This document shows positions 41,962-51,262 of a stretch of DNA of 64,000 nucleotides, in pieces. A program made the translations under genes and the position numbers. The first letter of the stretch is position 1; every line of letters starts with the position of its first letter. The stretch covers positions 1 to 64,000 of the forward strand of contig DAOUET010000092.1 of NCBI GenBank assembly GCA_034430155.1. The letters run 5' to 3'. The notes under the pieces were generated by a model, which did no database searches, was not told the origin of the DNA, and saw only the letters and a program-made list of their open reading frames with translations. The DNA is from DAOUET01 sp034430155. Its GTDB lineage: Bacteria > Chloroflexota > Anaerolineae > Anaerolineales > UBA4823.

Positions 41962-41980
41962 GGAAGGTGACTTGCCTTCC
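41962..41980. terminator. Hairpin between convergent DUF47 and dcd genes
   Basis: GGAAGG and CCTTCC pair around seven bases in the convergent gap 41883-42034. T tracts are weak on both sides, so it is only a candidate bidirectional terminator. Confidence 0.4.
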
Positions 41981-42034
41981 ACCTTTCGATAGTAGATTGG
42001 TTGCTGACTCTCCGTAATTGAGGGGAATCCCTGA

Positions 42035-42589
42035 TTACAACTTTGGCAACATGATCGCTTGTTGCTTCTGATACTTGCCTTTTTTATCGGCGTAAGAAAC
42101 CTCGCACTCTTCATCAGCCTCAAAAAACAGCACCTGAGCAATACCCTCATGAGCGTAAATTCTGGCCGGCAGTGGGGTAGTGTTGGATATCTCCAGAGTG
42201 ACATAGCCTTCCCACTCCGGCTCGAAAGGGGTCACATTCACGATAATTCCACACCTGGCATAGGTTGATTTTCCCAGACAGACCGTCAGAACGCCGCGGG
42301 GGATCCGGAAGTATTCGATTGTCCTTGCCAATGCGAAAGAATTTGGCGGGATTATACAAATATCCCCTTTAAAATCTACCATCGAACGCGTATCAAAGTG
42401 TTTAGGATCCACCACAGCTGAATATACGTTGGTAAATATTTTAAACTCATCGGCTACGCGAATATCATAGCCGTATGAAGAAACACCATAAGAGATAACC
42501 CCGTTCCGTACCTGGTTATCTGCAAAGGGTTCAATCATGCTGTGCTCCTGCGCCATCTTTTTTATCCAATGGTCGGGTTTAAGCCCCAT
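42035..42589 (-). CDS. dcd: dCTP deaminase
   Basis: The 184-residue enzyme deaminates dCTP to dUTP (or to dUMP if bifunctional) for thymidylate synthesis. [60 protein letters not shown] and [20 protein letters not shown] hold the nucleotide-binding and catalytic Glu residues. Length is normal. I cannot tell mono- from bifunctional forms by eye. It is the last gene of the minus-strand group ftcD-capA-dcd, 35 bases downstream of the CapA-like gene. Confidence 0.94.
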   Translation of the reverse strand: MGLKPDHWIKKMAQEHSMIEPFADNQVRNGVISYGVSSYGYDIRVADEFKIFTNVYSAVVDPKHFDTRSMVDFKGDICIIPPNSFALARTIEYFRIPRGVLTVCLGKSTYARCGIIVNVTPFEPEWEGYVTLEISNTTPLPARIYAHEGIAQVLFFEADEECEVSYADKKGKYQKQQAIMLPKL

Positions 42590-42623
42590 CTTTTCTCTCC
42601 TTTCGTATTCGACCTCTAAATTC

Positions 42624-44405
42624 CTACCAGTTACTGGCTGAAAAAACTACCTGCAATAAACTTGAGCGTTCCTCAGGGGTCATCAGGCGAGGGCGGGCAT
42701 AATCCTGGAATTGAATAGTGATCAGTTCGGTTCCAAGATAGCGACCGTCATAAAATACATGCCTGTCGATAAAAGCGTAATTACACGCCAGGTCTGTGCA
42801 ATAGTTATACTGATCGAAGAACAGGTTACCTAATCCATAATGGATGAATGCACTTTTGTAGAATTCCATCCCCTGAGGTTGGTGAGCCTGGCTGCCGCTT
42901 ACAATGGCAGCGCCTGCCTGTGCCATACCACGAAAATCGGCTACCTGATCAGGTTGTGCGACATAGGAATAGTATTCAAAGTGCTGGAAGGTGGCAATAA
43001 CGATGTTGCCGGCTTCTTTCAGCCGGTCAATCTCATTATGCATCCAGGCGTAATCGCAAGAAACTGCCCCTGGAGTCGTCTCGCTGGCGGTAGCGTAGCC
43101 GCCCCCCTTAGCGTTGCAGCCAATGAAAGCCAAGCGATTGCCATTATGTTCCACAAGGCGGGCTTGACGGGCATCGTTGCGATCATAGCCTCCGCCATAA
43201 TAAACCCACCCTTCCTTACGATAAAGATCAAGGGTGTAGCGCATGGCATCCGGCCCCCAATCGCCAAAGTGGTCTCCGGTGAGTTCTACGATATCCGTAC
43301 CAATGTTTTCCAGCAAGGCAATATATCTCGGATCGCTGCAAAATCTCAGGTCCACTTGGGTTGGGTTGGGAGGGGGACAAGCGGTTGTAAAGGGGATTTC
43401 ATTACTAATGTGGGTCAGGTCTGCCTCCCTCAGGACATCAGCTATATCCTGGGCAGGATACAAGACGCCATTGCGGTTCATTGTGAAGGCGGTTGCCCGA
43501 ACCAGAGCCGTGACACCGGTCATCACCAGGGTAGTCAGCTTATCTGGTTGGCGATTAATTTCAGGCAAGCCCAGGTTGATCAGCCCATCTTCCCGGTCAA
43601 TTTCAAGCAGCTCTTCTGCCAGCCTTGTATCCCCTTCCAATGAAAAACTTAATGTAAGGCTATATTTGCTGGCATCAAAATCCTTATGCAATGGCGATTG
43701 ACCATCCACTTCCAGCACCTTCCAGCGGGGTTCTAAGTTTTCGAAAGGTATAATCGCCCAGGCAGGACGATGTTCCCAGGCGTATCCAAGCAATTGCTCA
43801 GAGGGGAGAACCTTGACAGCATCGGCAGGCGGTGCTCCCCAGAAAGCCTCTAAGGCTCCTAAGGTATTTTCATCGACCAACAAAGGCTGTCCAGCAAATG
43901 GTCCCCGAGAGTCTCCCTGCCATGACCGGCGAAGATCGCCTCCCGAGATCCCGTCAGGTATGGTTGGAAAGGGGGCCACCAAGGCGTAGATCCAACGGGT
44001 TAGCGGTCTTTGGTCACCCACTTCCAGACGTAAGGCAGACTCTTGGGGCCTTTCAGCAACCGACATACTGGCGGGTATAACCAAAGCATCCTCCACAGCG
44101 GGGGGTAGATAAGGGGCTACCCAAAGCGCTGGAAGCGGGGAGGAAGTAACCTGGTTAACAGGTACGGTGGAAGAGGCAACTTGGCTAACAGGCGTGGGGG
44201 GGGGTGTGTCGGTTATGACCGGGGTGGCGGAGGAGGGTAAAAAAGGGGTTGTAGTGATGCGACCCGGCTGGCTGGTAACAATCGCGGGGATGACAACCGG
44301 ATTTATAGGTTCAAAATAGACACACCCGGCCAGCAAAATGCTCAAGCAAAAAAGCGTGACCAGAACAGGGTTTGCCTGAGATTGCGCAGCCCTGAAGAAC
44401 CTCAT
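42624..44405 (-). CDS. CapA-family lipoprotein
   Basis: The 593-residue protein is a probable lipoprotein: a basic N-terminus, a hydrophobic core, and lipobox LAGC at about residues 25-28, then a Thr/Pro/Ser-rich linker (about 35-90). The C-terminal 270 residues are of the CapA/PgsA metallophosphatase-like family: [40 protein letters not shown] and [15 protein letters not shown] with [13 protein letters not shown]. Related proteins function in polyglutamate capsule synthesis or cleavage, but many are of unknown role. The middle part (about 90-330) has a LysR- or PBP-like look but is not assigned. It overlaps ftcD by four bases. Confidence 0.85.
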   Translation of the reverse strand: MRFFRAAQSQANPVLVTLFCLSILLAGCVYFEPINPVVIPAIVTSQPGRITTTPFLPSSATPVITDTPPPTPVSQVASSTVPVNQVTSSPLPALWVAPYLPPAVEDALVIPASMSVAERPQESALRLEVGDQRPLTRWIYALVAPFPTIPDGISGGDLRRSWQGDSRGPFAGQPLLVDENTLGALEAFWGAPPADAVKVLPSEQLLGYAWEHRPAWAIIPFENLEPRWKVLEVDGQSPLHKDFDASKYSLTLSFSLEGDTRLAEELLEIDREDGLINLGLPEINRQPDKLTTLVMTGVTALVRATAFTMNRNGVLYPAQDIADVLREADLTHISNEIPFTTACPPPNPTQVDLRFCSDPRYIALLENIGTDIVELTGDHFGDWGPDAMRYTLDLYRKEGWVYYGGGYDRNDARQARLVEHNGNRLAFIGCNAKGGGYATASETTPGAVSCDYAWMHNEIDRLKEAGNIVIATFQHFEYYSYVAQPDQVADFRGMAQAGAAIVSGSQAHQPQGMEFYKSAFIHYGLGNLFFDQYNYCTDLACNYAFIDRHVFYDGRYLGTELITIQFQDYARPRLMTPEERSSLLQVVFSASNW

Positions 44406-45943
44406 CCTAAAGAGAGTCCTCCCCGATCCTTAAGATTAGAGATTATTTTTTGATCTAAATGGGCGGCAGAGGCTTCCAAGGCGTTTATTTTCTCAACCAG
44501 ATCCCTTGCAGTAGATTCACCTCGCAAGCTAGCAGCATTGATCCTCACATTATAACTAGCACCCCTCAAAGCAGCCTGAGCTAGCGCAGCGGCGGTGGCC
44601 CCATCGGAGATAGCGTTGAGATTGCCATGAGCGACTACCTCCACAGCCAGTTCCAGCACTTCCACGGCCTGGTCCGCCACCTGCAAAGGCACTTCGGCAG
44701 CGTTCAGTGTGGCACCCTCGATAGCCTCCGCCCGAGTGGTTTTTTCTAGGGAGGTGCCTTTTGGCATCTTGAACGCCGCCATAACAGCATCGAAAGCGGC
44801 GGCGTCCTGCTCGACCGCCCCGGTCAAGGAAGCCCGTAAGGACTCTGCCTTTTGCAAGACCTGCTTCATTCTATCTTCTACCCCAGCGCAGGTCTTTTTA
44901 CCGATGGTTAGACGGGCGACCATACAAACCAAAGCAGCTGCTGAAGCAGCTGCATACGCTGAAGCAGAGCCGCCGCCAGGAGTGGGAGTACCATCCGCCA
45001 GGGCTTGTAAAAAATCAGGCCAAGCTGGCCGGGTCTGGCCTTCCTTGGAAAGCTCTTCCAGGCGTCTTTCGAGGATCTGGTGCGGCTCGAACTGGTCGAG
45101 CTGCAAATACCATACAGCCGCCTCAACCAGGGCCGCCTGGGGAATCATACCCACCAGTTCACTATGATGGACTGCGACCCCATAGCGCTGAGCCTCGCTT
45201 CGAATCATCTCGACCACTTGCGCCACAGGGGTCTTATGGAAATCAGTTAGATTCATAGAAACCTGGGCACGCCCATCCACCAGTAAACCAAGCGCCTTCA
45301 CATAACGTAATCCCCCGGAAGAATAGCGGATTGCTTTGGCGATTTGTTTGGCAACCGCGACATCCTGGCTGGTCAGGTAGACATTGAAGGCAATCAGGAA
45401 GGGCCGGGCGCCAATTACCGTCGCTCCCGCCGGACCGAGGCGAGCCGGCCCGAAATCCGGCTTCCGCTCAGGATTTGTGGATATATCTACCTTTAAACCC
45501 TCGTATTGGCCTCGACGGATGTATTCAAGGTTCTGGCACTCGGTTCTGGTGGCAGCCTTTTCGTATAAATATACCGGGATCTGCAAGGTCTCGCCCACGC
45601 GGCTACCCAACCGGCGAGCTATTTCAACACATTCTTCAATGGTAACGCCTGAAATCGGCACAAAAGGAACGACATCGGTAGCCCCAATACGGGGGTGTTC
45701 TCCGGAATGTTTGTTCAGGTCAATCAGTTCCGCAGCTTTTGCGATCGCCTGGAAGGCTGCCTCCTCTACGGCATCAGGTGATCCTACGAAGGTGATCACG
45801 GTTCGGTTGTGATCTATGTCAGAGTGTCTATCCAAAATCTGGATACCAGGTACATCCGTTAGGGCTTTTTGAATGACTTCTACCACCTCGGGGCGGCGTG
45901 CTTCAGAAAAGTTCGGAACGCATTCGACCAAGGGTAAGGGCAT
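44402..45943 (-). CDS. ftcD: Glutamate formimidoyltransferase fused to formimidoyl-THF cyclodeaminase
   Basis: This bifunctional protein of 513 residues moves the formimino group from formiminoglutamate to tetrahydrofolate and then cyclises it to methenyl-THF with release of ammonia. Residues 1-300 are the transferase (LVECVPNFSEARRPEVVEVI, then DRHSDIDHNRTVITFVG and GEHPRIGATDVVPFVPI). Residues 320-510 are the cyclodeaminase (FLQALADGTPTPGGGSASAY). The frame goes on upstream to 46117 without homology; ATG at 45943 has GGAGG and gives the family start. Together with hutI it forms the later half of histidine breakdown. A TATAAT-like box lies upstream at 45971-45976 on the minus strand. Confidence 0.95.
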   Translation of the reverse strand: MPLPLVECVPNFSEARRPEVVEVIQKALTDVPGIQILDRHSDIDHNRTVITFVGSPDAVEEAAFQAIAKAAELIDLNKHSGEHPRIGATDVVPFVPISGVTIEECVEIARRLGSRVGETLQIPVYLYEKAATRTECQNLEYIRRGQYEGLKVDISTNPERKPDFGPARLGPAGATVIGARPFLIAFNVYLTSQDVAVAKQIAKAIRYSSGGLRYVKALGLLVDGRAQVSMNLTDFHKTPVAQVVEMIRSEAQRYGVAVHHSELVGMIPQAALVEAAVWYLQLDQFEPHQILERRLEELSKEGQTRPAWPDFLQALADGTPTPGGGSASAYAAASAAALVCMVARLTIGKKTCAGVEDRMKQVLQKAESLRASLTGAVEQDAAAFDAVMAAFKMPKGTSLEKTTRAEAIEGATLNAAEVPLQVADQAVEVLELAVEVVAHGNLNAISDGATAAALAQAALRGASYNVRINAASLRGESTARDLVEKINALEASAAHLDQKIISNLKDRGGLSLG

Positions 45944-46294
45944 AAACTCCTCCCAGACAATATGGCGCTTATTATACTCACATTCTCCCATGCCAAGGAT
46001 TAATCTAAGCGGTTTGAAGCCCTGCTTGGGTTTCAAAAACTGATTGGGAAAACATGTGGGAAGCCAGGTGTGATTCAGACTGGGTTTATGAAAGGGGATT
46101 TGGCATTGATATTGCACAACTTAGGATGTTAAAACATATGCGGATATTCATCCCTGTGCGATGCTCCAGACAGCCAAGCGGTACAAATCTTATTGCTGGT
46201 CCCAGATAGCTTTGCTGCTATTGCTGTGATGAAGCATGGAACCCACAGATTGGGCATTGTCAGGATGCGTTTCTTAAGGATAGAATAGCTTCAA
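45944..46294. other. Intergenic region between divergent ftcD and LysM genes
   Basis: These 351 bases contain the ftcD ribosome site (GGAGGAG at 45946-45952 on the minus strand) and a possible -10 box TATAAT at 45971-45976 (minus). No RNA gene, repeat or clear promoter for the plus-strand gene was found. Confidence 0.4.
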
Positions 46295-47857
46295 ATGCCG
46301 CCTTCTTTCTTCCCGCAAATAAGAGCCTTACTAGCAGCGGCGTTCTTAGCGGCTGCGGCCTTAGCTTGCGCTCGCCTGGTAGGGCCGGAATCACCTAACT
46401 GGAGTGTCCCAGATTACGAACAATCCCCTGGGGAGACGCCCCCGAGTGAGGCCATCCGAACGCTGTTCTTGCCTGCCACCCGCCTGCCCGGCGCGCCTGT
46501 CCTGACGCCAACACCAGACGCGCCCCATCCCGTTCCAGCGATACGGAGCAAACCGGATCAATATATCGTCCAATACGGCGATAATTTGAACCTGATCGCC
46601 CAGCGCTACGGTGTGAGCGCCATCGATATCGTACAGGCCAATGATTTGCTCAGCCCCGACTATCTGGAAGTTGGGCAGCTACTCACTATCCCAGCCCCTA
46701 CTCCGGGCTCACCTGGGCCAACTTTCAAAATCATCCCCGATTCCGAATTGGTGTACGGGCCGGTAAGCGCCTACTTTGATATCCTAGAATTTATCAAGAC
46801 ACAGGCAGGTTATTTAAGCAGCTATGAAGAAGATGTAGATGGGAATCCAATGTCCGGTTCTCAAATCGTCGAGCGCATCGCCCAAGATTTCTCGGTTAAT
46901 CCCCGTCTGCTGCTGGCAGTGTTGGAATACCAAAGCGGTTGGGTTACCCGGATCAAGCCCGACGAGGAAACAATGGATTATCCGATCGGCTTATACGTGG
47001 ACTGGAGAAAAGGTTTATACAAGCAGCTGGCCTGGACGGCAGACAACCTCAACCGCGGTTATTACCTCTGGAGGGTAAACGGTCTGGCTGCTTGGAATCT
47101 CCCAGATGGCAGCTTGATACCCATCGCCCCAAGCATCAACGCCGGAACTGCTGGCGTCCAACATTTCTTTGCTCAATTATTAGACCCCCCCGAATGGGAA
47201 GAGGCCGTTTCCGAGCAGGGCCTCTTCGCCACCTACCAAGCCCTCTTCGGCTATCCTTTTGATCTCTCGATAGAGCCACTGCTGCCTCCTGATCTGGCTC
47301 AACCTGCAATGCAGCTGCCCTTTGAAGATGGGCAAACCTGGTCCTTCACCGGCGGTCCCCATGGAGGCTGGGGTAGCGGTTCAGCCTGGGCTGCTCTGGA
47401 CTTTGCCCCACCTGGTAATGCGCTGGGCTGCGTGCAAAGCGAAACCTGGGTGGTCGCGGTCGCTGACGGCCCGATCTTGCGGGCTGGAAACGGTGCCGTT
47501 GTCCAGGATATCGACGATGAGCACACTATTCCCAGCGATGGACTGGAACAAACCGGTTGGACCGTGCTGTATATGCACATCGAAAGTCGTGATCGAGTCT
47601 CCCGGGGAACCTATCTCCACGCCGGGGATCGCATCGGCCACCCTTCTTGTGAAGGGGGTGTGTCAAGCGGCACTCATCTGCACCTCGCTCGGCGGTATAA
47701 TGGAGAATGGATTCCAGCAGATCAATCCTTGCCATTCGAGATGGATGGCTGGGTCTCTATAGGCCTAGGAAACGAGTACGACGGCTATCTGCAACACAAT
47801 GATAAAAAAGTCGAAGCCTGGGAAGGTCGCTCACCTGACAACGCGATTCAGCGCTGA
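46295..47857 (+). CDS. LysM/M23-like lipoprotein 1 of 4
   Basis: The 520-residue protein is the first of four tandem paralogues. A signal peptide ends in LAAAALACARL, a likely lipobox with Cys. A Pro-rich linker follows, then a LysM domain (YIVQYGDNLNLIAQRYGVS, about residues 89-107 onward) for binding peptidoglycan, a helical region with NPRLLLAVLEYQSGW that recurs in all four copies, and a C-terminal M23-like region (about 345-490). There GGPH is followed after 12 residues by Asp (WAALDFAPP) and later by SSGTHLHLA (HxH). Cys in LGCVQ and HPSCEGG is conserved. It may be a zinc peptidase acting on the wall or a non-catalytic wall binder. Confidence 0.82.
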   Translation: MPPSFFPQIRALLAAAFLAAAALACARLVGPESPNWSVPDYEQSPGETPPSEAIRTLFLPATRLPGAPVLTPTPDAPHPVPAIRSKPDQYIVQYGDNLNLIAQRYGVSAIDIVQANDLLSPDYLEVGQLLTIPAPTPGSPGPTFKIIPDSELVYGPVSAYFDILEFIKTQAGYLSSYEEDVDGNPMSGSQIVERIAQDFSVNPRLLLAVLEYQSGWVTRIKPDEETMDYPIGLYVDWRKGLYKQLAWTADNLNRGYYLWRVNGLAAWNLPDGSLIPIAPSINAGTAGVQHFFAQLLDPPEWEEAVSEQGLFATYQALFGYPFDLSIEPLLPPDLAQPAMQLPFEDGQTWSFTGGPHGGWGSGSAWAALDFAPPGNALGCVQSETWVVAVADGPILRAGNGAVVQDIDDEHTIPSDGLEQTGWTVLYMHIESRDRVSRGTYLHAGDRIGHPSCEGGVSSGTHLHLARRYNGEWIPADQSLPFEMDGWVSIGLGNEYDGYLQHNDKKVEAWEGRSPDNAIQR

Positions 47858-49430
47858 CAAGCGACCTTCACCATCACCATCACATTTGATTTTGTTTTTC
47901 CTGATCATCGCACTGGTCAGCTTTGCCTGCACCTTCAGTTCTCTGGCGTCTGCTGAGCCGGTATTCACGGCACCAGAAGGCGTTCAGCAATGGACCGATA
48001 CCACGCAACCCGTGACTTCTGCATTAGAAACCCTCGACCCTGAGCCAACTAATGCATTTAGTGCTCCCATCGAACCCACCGCAACCGCAACGCCGCAAGA
48101 ATTAACCGTAAACACGGCGCCCTTTTTATATAAGACCCAGGCCGGCGACACCCTTCCTGTTGTGGCGGTACGCTTCGGTGTTCAGCCGTCTGAAATCACC
48201 TCACCTGCCCCTATTCCCGCCACAGCCTTGCTTAATCCTGGTCAGCTGCTCATCATTCCACGCCGTTTAGCAAACACAACCTCTTCACAGCACCTAATGC
48301 CTGATAGCGAGGTGGTCTTCTCACCCTCTGCGGTAGATTTTGATATCACGGCCTTTGCTCAACAGGCCGGCGGTTATTTGAGTTCATATAATGAATACCT
48401 GGCCAGCACAGGCTGGACCAGTGCCGCGGATGTCATTGCGCGGGTAGCCATAGAAAATTCCATTAATCCTCGCTTGTTACTGGCTTTGTTAGAATACCAA
48501 AGCAGTTGGGTTTACGGCCAACCCACAGACCTGGCTCAAACCGATTACCCCATGGGAAAGGTTGACCTCAAGTACAAAGGACTGTATCACCAGCTGACCT
48601 GGGCCCTCAACCAACTTTCCATTGGTTATTACGACTGGCGTGAGGGACGCCTTACCGAAATCCATTTCTCCGACGGCGTTACGGCGCGTTTGGCGCCGGA
48701 CTTGAATGCAGGCACTGCCGCTTTGCAATACTTCTTTGCCCAACTATATGATAGCCAAGGATGGCTAAATGCGCTCGATCCCCAGATGGGATTGCCGGCG
48801 TTGCATGAGCGCATGTTTGGCAACCCTTGGGTGCGAGCTCTCACAGTTGAACCGCTCTATCCACCAGACTTGGCACAACCCCACCTTATCTTACCCTTCA
48901 TGTATAACCAGATCTGGGGTTACACCGGCGGCCCACATGGTGCCTGGGAACGAGATGGCGCTCGGGCGGCCATTGATTTCGCCCCTGGCAGCCTAGAATC
49001 TGGCTGTGTAGAATCAGATGCATGGGCACTGGCAGCCGCCGCGGGACTGGTGGTACGTTCCTGGAACGGTATCGTTGTGCTGGATTTAGATGGCGATGGG
49101 CGCGAGCAAACCGGTTGGGTGTTGATTTACCTGCACATCGCCAAGGATGGGCGTATCCCAAAGGGGGAATGGGTCGAGGTTGGCGATCCAATTGGACACC
49201 CCTCTTGCGAAGGTGGTTTTTCCACCGGCACTCATATCCACTTCGCTCGGAAATATAACGGCGAATGGATAGCTGCTGACGGACCATTACCGTTTGTGCT
49301 CAGCGGTTGGACCGTGCATGCCGGTAAGAACCCTTACGAGGGTACCCTAACCCGCGATGGCGTCACCATCCCTGCTAGCCAGTTGGGCACCTTCGGCTCG
49401 CGCATCATTCGCCATCGTGATGACCCCTAA
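47799..49430 (+). CDS. LysM/M23-like lipoprotein 2 of 4
   Basis: This 543-residue paralogue has the same order: signal peptide with probable lipobox (IIALVSFACTFSS), linker, LysM (FLYKTQAGDTLPVVAVRFGV), the helical NPRLLLALLEYQSSW region, and an M23-like C-terminus with GGPH, Asp in RAAIDFAP 13 residues on, and STGTHIHFARKYNGEW. The two conserved Cys are present. ATG at 47799 lies 59 bases inside the previous gene and gives a long basic N-terminus before the signal helix; a later start near the helix is possible but has no better codon. The overlap suggests the copies are translated as a unit. Confidence 0.82.
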   Translation: MIKKSKPGKVAHLTTRFSADKRPSPSPSHLILFFLIIALVSFACTFSSLASAEPVFTAPEGVQQWTDTTQPVTSALETLDPEPTNAFSAPIEPTATATPQELTVNTAPFLYKTQAGDTLPVVAVRFGVQPSEITSPAPIPATALLNPGQLLIIPRRLANTTSSQHLMPDSEVVFSPSAVDFDITAFAQQAGGYLSSYNEYLASTGWTSAADVIARVAIENSINPRLLLALLEYQSSWVYGQPTDLAQTDYPMGKVDLKYKGLYHQLTWALNQLSIGYYDWREGRLTEIHFSDGVTARLAPDLNAGTAALQYFFAQLYDSQGWLNALDPQMGLPALHERMFGNPWVRALTVEPLYPPDLAQPHLILPFMYNQIWGYTGGPHGAWERDGARAAIDFAPGSLESGCVESDAWALAAAAGLVVRSWNGIVVLDLDGDGREQTGWVLIYLHIAKDGRIPKGEWVEVGDPIGHPSCEGGFSTGTHIHFARKYNGEWIAADGPLPFVLSGWTVHAGKNPYEGTLTRDGVTIPASQLGTFGSRIIRHRDDP

Positions 49431-51159
49431 CCAACATCCTAACCAGCTTGGTCTCCATCCCATCCTTCATCTGGTCCGTCTGGTGCTAGACTGCCAACCA
49501 AGATCTAATCGCCATCTTCTTCCTTCCGCAATACTCCTCCTGCTAATGGTAAACCTTATGGCTGTGCTCCTGGTTGGCTGCCAAGAGGGACAAACCCAGG
49601 TCGCCATGTCTTCTTCTTTCGCCCGCGCCTGGCTTTCGGAGGTAAGGGTGACACAAATACCACCCTTAGAGAGACCCCAGACGCCATCCCCTCCGGCGCC
49701 TATTACTCCTTCGGCATATCCCCAGGCTCCCTCTCTAGTAGAAGTCCCATTAATAGATGAGGTCCAACTGCGGGTGCCCGCCGGGACCATTCAATATGCC
49801 TCTCAGTCAGGAGACACGCTGCTGGCTGTGGCAGCTCATTTCGGACTTCAACCGCAAGATATCAGCTCCCCGATAACCCTTACGGTCGACGGTCTACTCG
49901 CTCCCGGGCAGGTACTTTATGTAGTGAGCCCTCCGGGAGGTTTCCCAATCGGGAGGCGACTGCTTCCGGATAGCGAAGTGGTATTCTCCAGCACGGCAGT
50001 TGATTTCGATATTGGCGGTTACCTCCAAGGAGCGGGTGGATATTTAAGCACATATCGCGAGTACCTGCGCAGCACTGGCTGGACAGGCGCGGCCGACATT
50101 ATCAAGCGGGTTGCATTGGAAAACTCCATAAACCCTCGTCTACTGCTGGCTGTGTTGGATTATCATTGCAGCTGTGTCCGTGCGAATCCCAACACCTATC
50201 TGGATGGTGATCGCCTGCTTGGTGTAACCGGCCCAAAATATAAAGGCCTTTACCGGCAACTGAGCTGGGCTGCCAACCAGCTTTCGATAGGTTATTACGG
50301 CTGGCGAAACGGCCAGCTTTACGAATTTCCCATCTCAGATTCCGATCAGGAACAAATTCCTCCTGATTTAAACCCTGGTACCGTCGCCTTGGAATACTTA
50401 TTTGCCAGCCTTTATGACAGCTCGGGATGGGAAAGGGTTCTGGATGATAAAGTAGGTTTCATCTCTCTATACACTGACATGTTCGGCGACCCTTGGGAAA
50501 GAGCTAAACAGGTCGAGCCCCTTTTTCCAATCAACCTCTCCCAACCAGCACTGATCCTGCCCTTTCAAGCAGGGGTGGTTTGGAGTTATACTAGTGGTCC
50601 GCACAAAGCCTGGGACACGGAAGGCGCTTTGGCAGCATTGGATTTTGCCCCTCCCAGCGCGGTGAGTGGTTGTCAACCTTCTGATGCTTGGATATTAGCC
50701 ATGGCTGATGGCCTGGTGACTCGGGCCGAATTTGGAGCAGTCGTTCTGGATCTAGACGACGGCACCGCCAAGAGCGACGGACTTGAACAAACCGGCTGGG
50801 CGATCCTCTACATGCATGTGGAAAGCCGTGATCGAGTTTTGGCCGGAACTTATCTACACACTGGAGACCCCATTGGTCACCCATCTTGCGAAGGAGGCCG
50901 AGCTTCAGGCACGCACGTACATATCGCCCGCAAATATAACGGCGAGTGGATCGCAGCCGATGGGCCTATTGACTTCAGCATGGATGGTTGGATCGTTCAC
51001 GCTGGTCCCCAACCCTTTATGGGAACCCTGACCCGAGGAGATCAAACCGTCATAGCAAACCCTTATGGCGCACATAGCTCTTTCATCCAGCGCACAATAG
51101 AGGATCTAACGTTTGAATTAGAATTCATCCGGAACGGATGCCTGGGAAAGTGCGATTGA
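49420..51159 (+). CDS. LysM/M23-like lipoprotein 3 of 4
   Basis: This copy has about 579 residues from ATG 49420 (an in-frame ATG at 49357 would lie further inside the previous gene). The hydrophobic stretch with LMAVLLVGCQEGQ is the lipobox. A Ser/Pro linker, LysM (QYASQSGDTLLAVAAHFGL), the helical NPRLLLAVLDYHCSC region with an extra Cys pair, and the M23-like part follow (SGPH, LAALDFAPP, and SGTHVHIARKYNGEW). Its 35-residue C-terminal tail is unique and contains LEFIRNGCLGKCD with two more Cys. The spread of linkers and tails suggests fast divergence. Confidence 0.8.
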   Translation: MTPNQHPNQLGLHPILHLVRLVLDCQPRSNRHLLPSAILLLLMVNLMAVLLVGCQEGQTQVAMSSSFARAWLSEVRVTQIPPLERPQTPSPPAPITPSAYPQAPSLVEVPLIDEVQLRVPAGTIQYASQSGDTLLAVAAHFGLQPQDISSPITLTVDGLLAPGQVLYVVSPPGGFPIGRRLLPDSEVVFSSTAVDFDIGGYLQGAGGYLSTYREYLRSTGWTGAADIIKRVALENSINPRLLLAVLDYHCSCVRANPNTYLDGDRLLGVTGPKYKGLYRQLSWAANQLSIGYYGWRNGQLYEFPISDSDQEQIPPDLNPGTVALEYLFASLYDSSGWERVLDDKVGFISLYTDMFGDPWERAKQVEPLFPINLSQPALILPFQAGVVWSYTSGPHKAWDTEGALAALDFAPPSAVSGCQPSDAWILAMADGLVTRAEFGAVVLDLDDGTAKSDGLEQTGWAILYMHVESRDRVLAGTYLHTGDPIGHPSCEGGRASGTHVHIARKYNGEWIAADGPIDFSMDGWIVHAGPQPFMGTLTRGDQTVIANPYGAHSSFIQRTIEDLTFELEFIRNGCLGKCD

Positions 51160-51262
51160 TAGGTGAAACCCATGAACAAGACTTTAGCAATTGCAGGATA
51201 TGTCTTGGGAAAAACAAATAGGGGACCCCGGGGATAACTTGAGCATTGATTTTGAATCAGTG

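Noticed and set aside
42840..43643. Long plus-strand frame of 267 codons opposite the CapA-like gene
   Set aside because: It is antisense to a gene with clear family motifs and a lipobox, has no family of its own and no ribosome site; it is a shadow of codon bias.
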